Positions 26,984 to 36,197 of a stretch of 64,000 nucleotides of DNA are shown here, in pieces. Under the pieces are notes generated by a model. It saw nothing but the letters and a program-made list of their open reading frames with translations. It ran no database searches and was not told the DNA's origin. Within the stretch, counting starts at the first letter, position 1; every line of letters starts with the position of its first letter. A program made the position numbers and the translations under genes. Origin of the DNA: an uncultured Eubacteriaceae bacterium (lineage in GTDB: Bacteria > Bacillota > Clostridia > Peptostreptococcales > Anaerovoracaceae); assembly GCA_903789635.1 (NCBI GenBank), contig CAIFEY010000005.1, forward strand, positions 22,078-86,077, given 5' to 3'.

Positions 26984-27034
26984 TCATTTATCATGTTAGA
27001 TAAATGATAGACAATCTGTACGCGCAAAGCGTAC
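26984..27034 (+). promoter_or_regulatory. Inverted repeats upstream of the TetR gene
   Basis: Two perfect inverted repeats precede the TetR-family gene. The first (26984-27007) is TCATTTATC, six bases, GATAAATGA. The second (27018-27034) is GTACGC, five bases, GCGTAC. They end 57 and 30 bases before the start codon. Size and place fit an autoregulatory TetR operator, the first being the better candidate; this is inferred from position only. Confidence 0.5.
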
Positions 27035-27064
27035 TGTCAAACGAGGGAAAAGCGAAGGGAAATT

Positions 27065-27652
27065 ATGTCAGAGAATAAGAATCTAAAGGAAACGATCATC
27101 GAGGCCGCCTGGGAGCTGTTCTACGAGAAGGGCTACGAACAGACGACGATCAACGACATCATCGGAAGAGCGGGCGTGGCAAAGGGCTCGTTCTACTACT
27201 ATTTCCGCAGCAAGGACACGCTGCTCGACACCCTCTCCGACATGCTGGACAAGCGCTACGCCCTGATCGAGCCGGACATCATGAAGATCGACAACGCGTT
27301 CGACCAGCTCATGGAAATGAACCACCGCATCCACGCCTACATCGGAAAAAACATCGACTACGGCCTCCTCGCGAACCTCTATGCGGCCCAGCTCACCAAG
27401 GAAGACAGCGGCACCCTCTTAGACCAGAACCGCTACTACTTCAAGATGCTCACCCGCATCATCACGGAGGGTCAGACAAAGGGAGAAATTACCACAGACG
27501 AGCCTGTCTCGCAGATCGTCCGGCTGTACAGCCTCTGCGAGCGCGCCCTGATCACCGACTGGTGCATGAACAACGGCAGCTACGACCTCGGCGAGTTCAG
27601 CCGCCAGTACATGCCCGTCCTTTTCGCGAAATTCCGCGGCGTGAACGCCTAG
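27065..27652 (+). CDS. TetR-family transcriptional regulator
   Basis: A one-component repressor. The 195-residue protein has the N-terminal TetR helix-turn-helix (about 8-55): AWELFYEKGYEQTTINDIIGR, then GVAKGSFYYYFRSKDTLLD. A helical ligand-binding domain of unknown specificity follows (about 60-190). The ribosome binding site is GAAGGG. Perfect inverted repeats just upstream suggest autoregulation. No target gene is adjacent; the next downstream gene on this strand is the glycyl-radical activase 1.3 kb away, so control of the hydroxyproline module is possible but not shown. Confidence 0.9.
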   Translation: MSENKNLKETIIEAAWELFYEKGYEQTTINDIIGRAGVAKGSFYYYFRSKDTLLDTLSDMLDKRYALIEPDIMKIDNAFDQLMEMNHRIHAYIGKNIDYGLLANLYAAQLTKEDSGTLLDQNRYYFKMLTRIITEGQTKGEITTDEPVSQIVRLYSLCERALITDWCMNNGSYDLGEFSRQYMPVLFAKFRGVNA

Positions 27653-28949
27653 CGGCGGCCGGCAGCCGACTGCAGAATTGCGATAACGCGCGTCGGAAAT
27701 GCCGGCGCGGCGCTATGAATGATGCCGCCGCGGGCGGCGGTCGACGCGGGTGGCGGAAACTGACTGCGGATTTGCGATAACGCGCGTCGGAAATGCCGGC
27801 GCGGCGCTATGAATGATGCCGCCGCGGGCGGCGGTCGACGCGGGTGGCGGAAACTGACTGCGGATTTGCGATAATATCATGCAGGATCAGAATTATGTAA
27901 ACCAATTTCTAATGGGACAGCGATGGATTCGAGAGAATTCCGCGCTGTCCCTATTCTATTGCGCGCAATTTCCTCGGTAAAACTGTGAAGATTCGCTGCT
28001 GTAGAATGTTATTTTTTTAATTATGTTATTTTCAAAACCCCCTCCCATTTTTTAACGGTTGTGCGCAATTTTATCGCTAACTTCCAAATTTTTCATCGAA
28101 AAATCAGTGCATGACCACCGATTTCGGAGCCGTTTCTTGCTTTTCAGTGCTTGTATTCTGATATTTTTACATAATATAAACATTATGATCGCGAATATGC
28201 CATCTGTTTTCAAATGACACGGCTTGGTTGTCAAACCAGTGTACATATTCATGTACAATTTTTAAGAAATTGCCCTCCGAAATGCGATTGACAAAACTTT
28301 TTAAAATTTTTTCATTAAATAGACACTAATCCTGATCGACAAAATTTCGGCGCGCCGTGGGCGGGCCAATCCACCTCTTCGCATGCAGTATACACGCACA
28401 GGAGCCCTTGGCCGCATTGTACGGGCGATGGAATCGCAATCGTGCTATCGATACCTCCAGATAACAGTGGATATTGTATGCGCCCGCGATGCCGCCCTTC
28501 TCACCAGTGTTCCACCCGCAGAAACTTCTGACAGTTGCCTTTTTTCACTTGCAATTTCCCCCGTCATACCTTATGATATTTTTATATCAATTAGAACGCG
28601 GTATAAACTTAGTTCTAAACGTTTAACCAAGTGCGCGATTTTCGCGGAATCGAAATCTCGCATGCGCAGGCATTGCGGAACCGTTGTAATTCCAATGGTT
28701 ATCGTAATCGAAATGTCATACGCGCGAAGATCGCGGAAACGCGGAATCATTGTCAATTGGCAGCGGCCGGCGGCGTAAGCTTTATACCAGCAGCGACTGC
28801 CAGCGAAGACAATAATCGGCAACGCTCGGCGGCGATGGCCACAGACTGGCTGACGCGAATGCAAATGCAAGCAAACACAAGCAGCTGCAAACAGTTACGA
28901 GCAGTTACAAACAGCTATAATCACCAACAGTCAGGAATGGAGAGCAGCA
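27653..28949. repeat. Long intergenic region with perfect 94-bp tandem repeat
   Basis: A 94-bp unit (start CGATAACGCGCGTCGGAAAT) is present twice with no differences seen, at 27681-27774 and 27775-27868, and a third partial start follows at 27869. Each unit includes the hairpin GCCGCCGC/GCGGGCGGC. From 27875 to 28400 the DNA becomes AT-rich. From 28640 to 28920 short units such as GCGGAA.CG and GCAA/TTACAAACAG repeat. TATAAT lies at 28916-28921, 29 bases before the activase start. No gene is supportable. Confidence 0.65.
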
Positions 28950-29867
28950 GTGAACGTGATCACGAACATTCAGAAATATTCCATCCACGATGGGGACGGC
29001 ATTCGGACGACCGTTTTTTATAAGGGGTGTCCGCTCAGGTGCGAGTGGTGTCACAACCCGGAAACGCAGCGGTTCCAGGCGGAGCTGCAGTTTGACCGGG
29101 AGAAGTGCACGGGATGCAGGCGGTGTCAGGCTGCCTGTCCTAGCGGCGCGATCTCGTTCGACGAGCCGGGGGCGAAGGCAAAGACCGATCCGGAGCTTTG
29201 TCAGCTCTGCGGCAGATGTGTCGACCGGTGCGTGAACGAGGCGCGGGAGATCATCGGCGAGGAGAAGCCGAACAAGGAGCTCGTCAGGGAACTGATGAAG
29301 GATCAGATTTTCTACGAGCAGTCCGGCGGCGGCGTCACACTTTCCGGCGGTGAGGTCATGGCCCAGCAGGACTTTGACAAGGTCGTGGACCTGGCGAAAA
29401 GACTTTGCCGAAACGGCATCGCGGTGAACATCGATACCTGCGGCTATGCGCCGTATGAGAGGTTCAGGAAGATTTTGCCGTACACGGACGTGTTCCTGTA
29501 CGACGTGAAGGTCATGGACCCGGAGACGCACAAGCGGGTCATCGGCACGGACAACGCGCTGATCTTAGAGAATCTAGCGAACCTGAGCCGCGACGGGGCC
29601 CGGATCTACCTGCGCATCCCGACGATCCCCGGGATCAGCGGCACGGAGGAGAACATGGCGGCGGTGATCGATTTTCTGAACAGCAACGGCATCCGCCCGG
29701 CGCAGATCAACCTCCTGCCCTACCACGACACGGGAAAGGGAAAGTACGCCAAGCTCGGAAGGGAGTATCCGGGCGGGGAGTGCGAGGTTCCGAGCGACGA
29801 CCTGATGGAGAAATTTGTTAAGCAGTTCCTGGATGCAGGATTCCAAAATGTAGTAATTGGAGGATAA
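28950..29867 (+). CDS. hypE: Glycyl-radical enzyme activase (HypD-activating)
   Basis: A radical-SAM enzyme that installs the glycyl radical on the neighbouring dehydratase. The 305-residue protein has Cys27-x3-Cys31-x2-Cys34 (CPLRCEWC) and the GDGIRTTVFYKG N-terminus of the family. Two ferredoxin-like [4Fe-4S] motifs follow (CTGCRRCQAACP and CQLCGRCVDRC), then VTLSGGEVMAQ. It starts at a GTG preceded by GGAGAG. The dehydratase gene begins five bases after its stop, so the pair is an operon. The assignment to hydroxyproline metabolism comes from this partner and the downstream proC. Confidence 0.9.
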   Translation: MNVITNIQKYSIHDGDGIRTTVFYKGCPLRCEWCHNPETQRFQAELQFDREKCTGCRRCQAACPSGAISFDEPGAKAKTDPELCQLCGRCVDRCVNEAREIIGEEKPNKELVRELMKDQIFYEQSGGGVTLSGGEVMAQQDFDKVVDLAKRLCRNGIAVNIDTCGYAPYERFRKILPYTDVFLYDVKVMDPETHKRVIGTDNALILENLANLSRDGARIYLRIPTIPGISGTEENMAAVIDFLNSNGIRPAQINLLPYHDTGKGKYAKLGREYPGGECEVPSDDLMEKFVKQFLDAGFQNVVIGG

Positions 29868-29872
29868 ACAGC

Positions 29873-32245
29873 ATGGATAAAAGCAAGATGACGGAGCGCG
29901 TCCAGCGGCTCCGCGAGATGACCACATCAACCCCGGTGCACATCGACCTCGAGAGGGCCAAGATCGAGACGGACTTCTACCGCGAGAACGAGGGCAAGTA
30001 TTCGATCCCGGTCATGCGCGCACTCGTCCTGAAGGAGTACTTCAGCAAGAAGACGCTGTACCTGGGCGATGACGAGCTGATCGTCGGCGAGAAGGGAATC
30101 GACCCGCAGGCGAGCCCGACGTTCCCGGAGCTTTGCTGCCACACCGTAGAAGACATGCACATCATGAACGACCGCGACATCGTCTCCTATAAGGTTAAGC
30201 CGGAGGACATCGAGCTGCAGGCTGAGGAGATCATCCCATACTGGCAGGGAAAGTCGATGCGTGACAAGATCCTGGAGCGCATGACGCCGGAGTGGAAGGA
30301 ATCCTACGAGGCGGGCATGTTCACCGAGTTCATGGAGCAGAGAGGCCCTGGCCACACCTGCGGAGGCGACCGCATCTGGACGCACGGATACGCGGAGTAC
30401 AAGCAGGAGATCCAGGAGGCGCTCGATAACCTCGACTTCCTGAACGACATGGAGGCATTAGACAAGGCCGAGGAGCTGAAGGCCATGATGATCGACTGCG
30501 ACGCAGTCATGATCCTGGGCCAGCGCTACCACGACCTCGCGATCGAGAAGGCGAACGCGGAGACCAATCCAATCAGAAGGAAGGAACTCCTCCAGATTGC
30601 GGAAAACTGCGCAGTCGTCCCGGCACAGAAGCCTAAGACGTACTGGCAGGCCCTGCAGGCGTACTGGTTCACCCACCTCGCCGTAACCTCCGAGCTGAAC
30701 CCTTGGGACGCCTTCAGCCCGGGCCGCCTCGACCAGCACCTGTACCCGTACTACGAGCAGGACGTCGAGGACGGAATCCTGGAAGACGACTTCGCCCTGG
30801 AGCTCCTGGAATGCCTCTGGGTCAAGTTCTACAACCAGCCTGCCCCGGTCAAGGTCGGCGTCACGCTGAAGGAAAGCGGAACTTATACGGACTTTGCAAA
30901 TATCAACACCGGCGGAATCCGCCCGGACGGCCGCGATGGCGTCAACGACGTCAGCTACCTGATCTTAGACTGCATGGACGCGATGCAGCTCGTTCAGCCG
31001 AACTCCAACGTCCAGATCAGCCAGAAGACCCCGCAGCGCTTCCTCAAGCGCGCCTGCGAGATCTCGAGAAAGGGCTGGGGCCAGCCGGCATTCTACAACA
31101 CCGACGAGATCGTCCAGGAGCTCCTGAACGCAGGAAAGACCCTGGACGACGCGAGATGCGGCGGTTCGTCCGGATGCGTCGAAACCGGCTGCTGGGGCAA
31201 GGAAGCGTATATTCTGACCGGCTACCTGAACATCCCTAAGATCTTCCAGCTGACCCTCTACAACGGATTCGACAACGTCAGCGGCAAGCAGCTCGGCCTC
31301 AAGACCGGCTATGCAGCAGATTACAAGACGTATGAAGAGCTGTACGATGCGTTCAAGGCGCAGCTGAAGTACTTTGTCGACATGAAGGTCAGAGGAAACA
31401 ACGTCATCGAGAAGCTGTACGCGGAGGAGATGCCTGCCCCGTTCCTGTCCATCGTCACCGACGACTGCATCAAGAACGGCAGAGACTACAACGCAGGCGG
31501 CGCGCGCTACAACACGAGGTACATCCAGGGCGTCGGCATCGGAACCATCACGGACTGCCTGTCTGCGATCCGTTACCATGTCTTTGACAAAAAAGACCTG
31601 ACCATGCAGGAACTCATCGACGCGATGGACGACAACTACGAGGGCCACGAGGACGTCTTCCGCATGGTTCACGACCGCTCCCCTAAGTACGGAAACGACG
31701 ACGATTACGCCGACGGCATCATGCAGGACGTCTTCAAGACCTACCGCGACACCGTCACCGGCAGAAAGACCGTCTGCGGCGGAACATACCACATCGACAT
31801 GCTGCCGACCACCTGCCACGTTTACTTCGGCGAAGTCCTGAATGCAACGGCGAACGGACGCCTTGCCCACAAGCCGGTTTCGGAAGGAATCTCCCCGGAG
31901 AAGTCCGCCGACACCAACGGCCCGACCGCCGTCATCAAGTCCTGCGCCAAGATGGACCACTGCTCCACCGGCGGCACCCTGCTGAACCAGAAGTTCACTC
32001 CTAGCGTCGTCGCGGGCGAAAAGGGCCTGGACAACATGGCGAGCTTGATCCGTGCATACTTCGCGATGGACGGCCACCACATCCAGTTCAACGTCATCGA
32101 CAAGCAGACCCTGCTCGACGCACAGGCACACCCGGAGGACCACAAGGACCTGATCGTCCGCGTTGCCGGCTACAGCGACTACTTCCACAACCTCGACAAG
32201 GCCCTCCAGGACGAGATCATCGAGCGTACCGAGCAGTCGTTGTAG
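29873..32245 (+). CDS. hypD: Glycyl-radical trans-4-hydroxy-L-proline dehydratase (HypD)
   Basis: Predicted to dehydrate trans-4-hydroxy-L-proline to 1-pyrroline-5-carboxylate by radical chemistry, in the strictly anaerobic cytosol. The 790-residue protein is the usual length for the family. It has the catalytic Cys-x-Glu pair in SSGCVETGC (Cys425, Glu427) and the glycyl-radical loop RVAGYSDYF with Gly766. The segment GCWGKEAYILTGYLNIPKI resembles the HypD group of the PflD-like family. Downstream proC supplies the next step, reduction to proline, which supports HypD over other dehydratases. GGAGG precedes the ATG. Substrate is inferred, not proven. Confidence 0.85.
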   Translation: MDKSKMTERVQRLREMTTSTPVHIDLERAKIETDFYRENEGKYSIPVMRALVLKEYFSKKTLYLGDDELIVGEKGIDPQASPTFPELCCHTVEDMHIMNDRDIVSYKVKPEDIELQAEEIIPYWQGKSMRDKILERMTPEWKESYEAGMFTEFMEQRGPGHTCGGDRIWTHGYAEYKQEIQEALDNLDFLNDMEALDKAEELKAMMIDCDAVMILGQRYHDLAIEKANAETNPIRRKELLQIAENCAVVPAQKPKTYWQALQAYWFTHLAVTSELNPWDAFSPGRLDQHLYPYYEQDVEDGILEDDFALELLECLWVKFYNQPAPVKVGVTLKESGTYTDFANINTGGIRPDGRDGVNDVSYLILDCMDAMQLVQPNSNVQISQKTPQRFLKRACEISRKGWGQPAFYNTDEIVQELLNAGKTLDDARCGGSSGCVETGCWGKEAYILTGYLNIPKIFQLTLYNGFDNVSGKQLGLKTGYAADYKTYEELYDAFKAQLKYFVDMKVRGNNVIEKLYAEEMPAPFLSIVTDDCIKNGRDYNAGGARYNTRYIQGVGIGTITDCLSAIRYHVFDKKDLTMQELIDAMDDNYEGHEDVFRMVHDRSPKYGNDDDYADGIMQDVFKTYRDTVTGRKTVCGGTYHIDMLPTTCHVYFGEVLNATANGRLAHKPVSEGISPEKSADTNGPTAVIKSCAKMDHCSTGGTLLNQKFTPSVVAGEKGLDNMASLIRAYFAMDGHHIQFNVIDKQTLLDAQAHPEDHKDLIVRVAGYSDYFHNLDKALQDEIIERTEQSL

Positions 32246-32557
32246 GCTGTTCAGGGAATTTAGATTTAGGTAGTTCAGGGCATTTCGGGCAGTCCCCTCC
32301 CCGCTCCCGTTCGTCTTCGACAAAGTTCGGACGGAACAGGAGGGGCATCCGCCCGGCCGCCCACTCGGCTGATGGCCAGCTGAGAAAGCCGTAAACAGGA
32401 ACACCGAACGGGAATCAGGGAAAACGAAGTTCGGAAACTTTATACGTACGCTGCCGCTGTAACTGTTCAAAAGAACACAAGACAGAATTACATAACAATA
32501 CTATATTAACAAGACAACATATTTCTATTGAATATATACGTTGAGGAGAAACATCGA
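32246..32557. other. Gap between hypD and proC
   Basis: About 310 bases without a gene. A GACAAAGTTCGGAC motif lies about 75 bases after the hypD stop. The last 100 bases are AT-rich and may hold a promoter for proC, but no clean -35/-10 pair is seen. There is no strong terminator, so read-through from hypD is possible. Confidence 0.4.
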
Positions 32558-33367
32558 ATGAAATTAGGATTTATCGGATGCGGAGTAATGGCAAACGCCA
32601 TGATGGGCGGAATCATCAAGAACGGGCTCTTCAAGCCGGAGGACATCTGGGGCGCTGACCCGGTCGAGGCCGGCCGTCAGAAAACCAAAGAGGCCAACGG
32701 CATCAACGTCACGGCCGACAACCTCGAGGTTCTGAAGAACTGCGACGTCGTGTTCTTCGCGGTCAAGCCTCAGTACTACTCAGACATGATCGACGGCATC
32801 AAGGACCACGTCCGCGAGGGCCAGCTGTTCATCAGCATCGGCGCCGGCAGAACGCTGGATTACCTGGCAGACGCCTTTGACCACAAGCCGGTCAAAGTCG
32901 TCCGCGTCATGCCGAACACCCCTGCCCAGGTCGGCGAAGGCATGTCCGCAGCCTGCCCGAACGAGTACGTCACCGACGAGGAGGCGCAGCTCGCACTGAA
33001 GATCCTGCGCGGCTTCGGTAAAGCCGAGCTGATGCCGGAGAACCTGTTCGACGTCGTCACGGGCGTCAGCGGAAGCGGCCCGGCCTACGTCGCGATGTTC
33101 ATCGAAGCGATGGCAGACGCCGCAGTCCTCGGCGGCATGCAGCGCGCAGCCGCATACGAGTTCGCCGAGCAGACCGTCTACGGTACGGCAAAGATGCTCA
33201 TCGACACAGGCCTCCACCCTGGCGTGCTGAAAGACATGGTCAGCTCCCCAGCCGGCACGACGATCGCCGCCGTCCGCACCCTGGAAGATATGGGCCTGCG
33301 CACAGCCGTCATCGAGGGCGTCACCGCCTGCACAGAGAAATCCATCGAGATGCAGAGCGCGAAATAG
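32558..33367 (+). CDS. proC: Pyrroline-5-carboxylate reductase (ProC), copy 1
   Basis: Reduces 1-pyrroline-5-carboxylate to proline with NAD(P)H. The 269-residue protein has a Rossmann N-terminus (GFIGCGVMANAMMGG), VVFFAVKPQ, the VRVMPNTPAQVGEG motif, and the C-terminal dimer segment with VSGSGPAYVAMFIEAMADAAV and the signature DMVSSPAGTTIAAV. The start at 32558 follows TTGAGGAG. It lies in line with hypE-hypD, so this copy is probably the catabolic one that consumes the HypD product. A second copy is on the other strand at 36505. Confidence 0.94.
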   Translation: MKLGFIGCGVMANAMMGGIIKNGLFKPEDIWGADPVEAGRQKTKEANGINVTADNLEVLKNCDVVFFAVKPQYYSDMIDGIKDHVREGQLFISIGAGRTLDYLADAFDHKPVKVVRVMPNTPAQVGEGMSAACPNEYVTDEEAQLALKILRGFGKAELMPENLFDVVTGVSGSGPAYVAMFIEAMADAAVLGGMQRAAAYEFAEQTVYGTAKMLIDTGLHPGVLKDMVSSPAGTTIAAVRTLEDMGLRTAVIEGVTACTEKSIEMQSAK

Positions 33368-33530
33368 CGCAATCGCTGCCGTCGGCACGCGCCATGCGGC
33401 GCCGCAGAGCCTCCGGCCACTGCAGACCCCGCATGATCAGCGACCCATCGCCGCAGACAGCAGGCGCCCACGCCGATGATCGTGCGCAATAAAACGAAAT
33501 CACGCGTAATTTACGCATGATAGTATACTC

Positions 33531-33592
33531 GCCGCCCCCGCGGAACTGCAAGGTTTACTGACTCTCCTCCTTGCGCGCGGGGGCGGTTTGTT
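33531..33592 (+). terminator. Terminator downstream of proC copy 1
   Basis: A strong hairpin: CCGCCCCCGCG and GCAAGG pair with CCTTGC and CGCGGGGGCGG, then TTTGTTT. It lies 165 bases after the proC stop. Confidence 0.75.
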
Positions 33593-33797
33593 TGAAGGAG
33601 GGCGGATGCTTAATGCAGTCGCTCTCACGACTCGCGAGCTGGCAGCAAGCGAGAGTGATGAGGACTGCTTATGCTGTTGCGGCCCAAGAGAGCGAGTTGA
33701 AAGCGATGCTCGATTGGCCAGCCGCAAGTCGTACGGCGATGCTCGGATCCGGGATTATACTGCGGCGACGGCATTCATGCGCTCGCCGCGAAAAGGG

Positions 33798-33834
33798 AGA
33801 AATCGTCCTCCGCTGACGCGTTCGTCCGATTTCT
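33798..33834 (+). repeat. Hairpin repeat C, copy 2
   Basis: Stem AGAAATCG/CGATTTCT around a loop with CCTCCGCTGACGCGT, followed by T-rich sequence and CGCCGCGCAC. Copies at 25615 and 62855 keep the loop but have different, still self-complementary stems. The T run after the stem makes it terminator-like, yet only this copy has a plus-strand gene upstream. Confidence 0.6.
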
Positions 33835-33888
33835 TTGATTTTTTCGCCGCGCACCCTTAATGCTGGGATGGCACGCGGCTAGCGGCCC

Positions 33889-34083
33889 GCCGGCCCCTTT
33901 GAAATCTGGGGTTGGGGCAGCGGGCCGAAGGTACGCAGCCTCCCGTTGGTCGGCTGCGTGCGATGCGTTCCCGCAGATGAGCATCGCCCTCCGGGATGCC
34001 GGGATTGCCCTCCGGGATACCGGACGGCCCTCGCGGGTCACTGGAATGGAAAATACTGGGGCGGCGGATACTGGGGGATGATA
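33889..34083 (+). repeat. Dispersed repeat D, copy 1
   Basis: About 195 bp that align with 63008-63200 at high identity. The best-kept part is GCGGGCCGAAGGTACGCAGC, then CTCCCGTTGGTC and GCTGCGTGCGATGCGTTCCC. It includes the small hairpin ACGCAGCC/GGCTGCGT and ends in CCCTCCGGGAT units and GGATACTGGGG. No open frame is conserved in both copies. It follows repeat C in both places, so C and D may form one composite element of about 300-350 bp. Confidence 0.7.
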
Positions 34084-34635
34084 AAAGTATACAGGATACT
34101 GCACGTACATATAAACAAACGCAATTTATTCCCCATCCTGATCAGTCTTCAAAATCCTACCTGTTCAGTAGTATTTCTTACTTTTCAAGATTGTGTCTCG
34201 AAACAAGAAGGATCACAAAATCTTCTTGGATATCTTAAATTTCGCTTGAAATAAGAAGCGCCTCTTCCGGCAGATGATCCGCCAGTGCTGCGAAAACCTT
34301 GCGGCGAGGGATCTCATATACCACATATGCTGTCAATTAGAACGCTCGATAGCGAATCCGCAGTCTCTGCACGTTTCAAGATACGAATTATGATTCACAC
34401 CCCTCTCACCGCACAGCTCTCCCGGCAGCCCAATAGCAAATATGCAATATACGCGGCCGATAATTTTCTGACAATTAAATATCGTGCCGATCAGACAGGA
34501 AAGACACTTCTTATCTATCGAATTAAATTTAATATCCACGAAGATTCCGGAGATCTTCTTACTTATTCGGATTTCGGACGAAAAGAAAGAAGTATATGCG
34601 CCCGGGCGGCCGTGCCCATTACTGTTATGAGCCGC

Positions 34636-34985
34636 CGCGCCTCTTTCCTCAACAAGGCGCGCCGAAACAATCAAAGGAATTGAACCAAAGCGACAGCGAC
34701 GTTCAATTCCTTCCTTCGGCCGGCCCGCAGCCCCAGCAAAAGCGGCCGGCCGCTCCGATCATGGAGAATGCGAAACCGGTCGCGCCAGCGACACGGTTGA
34801 GTCATTCTCCCACACTGCCGCACGAAGTGCGGCAAAGACAAATTGGAGAATTCGATGATGTCGCATCTGTGACAGCATCGAATTCTCTCACCTACTTTGA
34901 CAATCCCCGGAACGCGGTCGACACCCGGAGACCGCGTTCCAACCATTTCCGACAATCCCGATTCCGAGCACTGCCGAGGAATCGG
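34636..34985. repeat. Array of strong hairpins
   Basis: Eight hairpins follow each other within about 350 bases with no gene. Examples: a 12-bp perfect stem AAGGAATTGAAC/GTTCAATTCCTT (34674-34712); a GGCCGGCC stem (34717-34753); GGAGAATG...CATTCTCC with inner paired segments (34763-34810); TGCCGCAC/GTGCGGCA (34816-34834); a 12-bp perfect stem GAGAATTCGATG/CATCGAATTCTC (34846-34887); an 11-bp perfect stem GGAACGCGGTC/GACCGCGTTCC (34909-34940); and CCGATTCC/GGAATCGG (34958-34985). The stems differ in sequence. It could be a large structured RNA or a cruciform array; direction unknown. Confidence 0.6.
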
Positions 34986-35021
34986 CGACCATCTCCCCTT
35001 CCCTCAGCATCTCCTCACCGT

Positions 35022-35460
35022 CACCAATCAATCACATCCCCCGCCAAACAAAAAAGCAAAACACGGATACCCGAAGCAAGCGACTCCGCAGTGACAGTGA
35101 CAATTCCGCGAAGAACGACAGCAGGATTTCGTTGGAGCTGCACTCCATATTAGTGCAGCTCCCGAAATCCTATGAGTTCCAAGCAATGGAATTGTCTGTC
35201 ACGAGGACCTAGCGCGCTTCGGATGCCCGTGTTTATCCGCCTCGACCAATCAAGAATCCCCCGCCAACCAAAAACAGAAAACACGGGTGCCCTCAGCGAA
35301 CGATTTCGCAGCGACTGCAAACAATTCTACACCGAACGAGAAAAGGATTTCGTCGGAGTTGCACTCATTTTAGTGCAACTCCCGAAATCCCTTGAGTTCT
35401 GAGTATAAAATTGTCTGTCACGAGGACCTAGCGCGCTTCGGGTGCCCGTGTTTCTCGGGG
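35022..35460. repeat. Two tandem ~220-bp structured units
   Basis: Two units 220 bases apart. Each opens with CCCCCGCCAA, has outer arms AACACGG... and ...CCCGTGTT (35060-35233 and 35280-35452), a second pairing around CAATT/AATTG, and a central hairpin with a GGATTTCG/CGAAATCC stem. In the inner stem GGAGCTGCACT/AGTGCAGCTCC of unit 1 becomes GGAGTTGCACT/AGTGCAACTCC in unit 2, a compensatory pair change. The block TTGTCTGTCACGAGGACC, then TAGCGCGCTTCGG, is identical in both. A degenerate third GGTGCCCGTGTT lies at 35491, next to the Bax-inhibitor-like stop. Confidence 0.7.
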
Positions 35461-35501
35461 AGCTGCCATCGTCCGTATTCCGCGAACCGCTGGTGCCCGT
35501 G

Positions 35502-36197
35502 TTAATTATCGCGGTTTGCAAATATCTGCAGCAGGAACACGAACAAGTTGATAATGTCGAGGTAGATGTCGATCGCGCAGTCCACCGCGTTGTCCGCAGT
35601 CTTAGGGTAGATCTGCGAGCGGAACATGTCGAAGCCGATGTAGAGGCTGAAGATGACCGCGCCGGCGATCGAGTAGAACGAGTACATGGCCGGGATGAAC
35701 CACGTCAGGATACCCATGACGATCAGTCCGATCAGGGCCGCGAACAGGAATCCGCCGATTCTGGCGAAGAACTTAGGGAACGCGGTCGATGCGCAGACCA
35801 TGACGATCGTGATCACGCCCGTGTACCAAAACGCGGAGACCACGACCTGCGAGCTCAGCCCGCCGTACGCGGTGACTAAGATCGTTACCAGGACGCCCAG
35901 CGGCACCACGATCAGGTTGTAGCCGATGAAGCTGACGAACGCGCTCTTGGACTTTGCCGACATCAGCGATCCGGCGATCACCAGAACCACGTAGCCGATC
36001 AGCGTGCCGATCGGTCCGATCGCCTGCACCAGTGCTGCGGCAGGAAAGTACTGACACATCAATACGTTGACAAGCAGCCCGTACAGGATCGTTCCGCCCA
36101 TAATCAGATTATATTTTCTGTCCGAGACAATCGCTTCCGGCGGCGCAAAACAGTTCAGCCGCTCGTATTTGCGTTCTGAAGACATACTGTTATTCAA
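35502..36197 (-). CDS. Bax inhibitor-1 (YccA/YetJ) family membrane protein
   Basis: A seven-helix membrane protein of the BI-1/LFG family; bacterial YetJ acts as a pH-sensitive calcium leak channel. The ~231-residue product has hydrophobic helices from about residue 38 to the end. The C-terminal signature has the two conserved aspartates in GFDMFRSQIY and AIDIYLDIINLFVFLL. An in-frame TTG at 36197 has GGAG eight bases upstream and is chosen; the first ATG (36185) is 20 bases from that site, and a GTG at 36206 overlaps it. Its 3' end abuts the tandem structured units. Confidence 0.85.
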   Translation of the reverse strand: MNNSMSSERKYERLNCFAPPEAIVSDRKYNLIMGGTILYGLLVNVLMCQYFPAAALVQAIGPIGTLIGYVVLVIAGSLMSAKSKSAFVSFIGYNLIVVPLGVLVTILVTAYGGLSSQVVVSAFWYTGVITIVMVCASTAFPKFFARIGGFLFAALIGLIVMGILTWFIPAMYSFYSIAGAVIFSLYIGFDMFRSQIYPKTADNAVDCAIDIYLDIINLFVFLLQIFANRDN

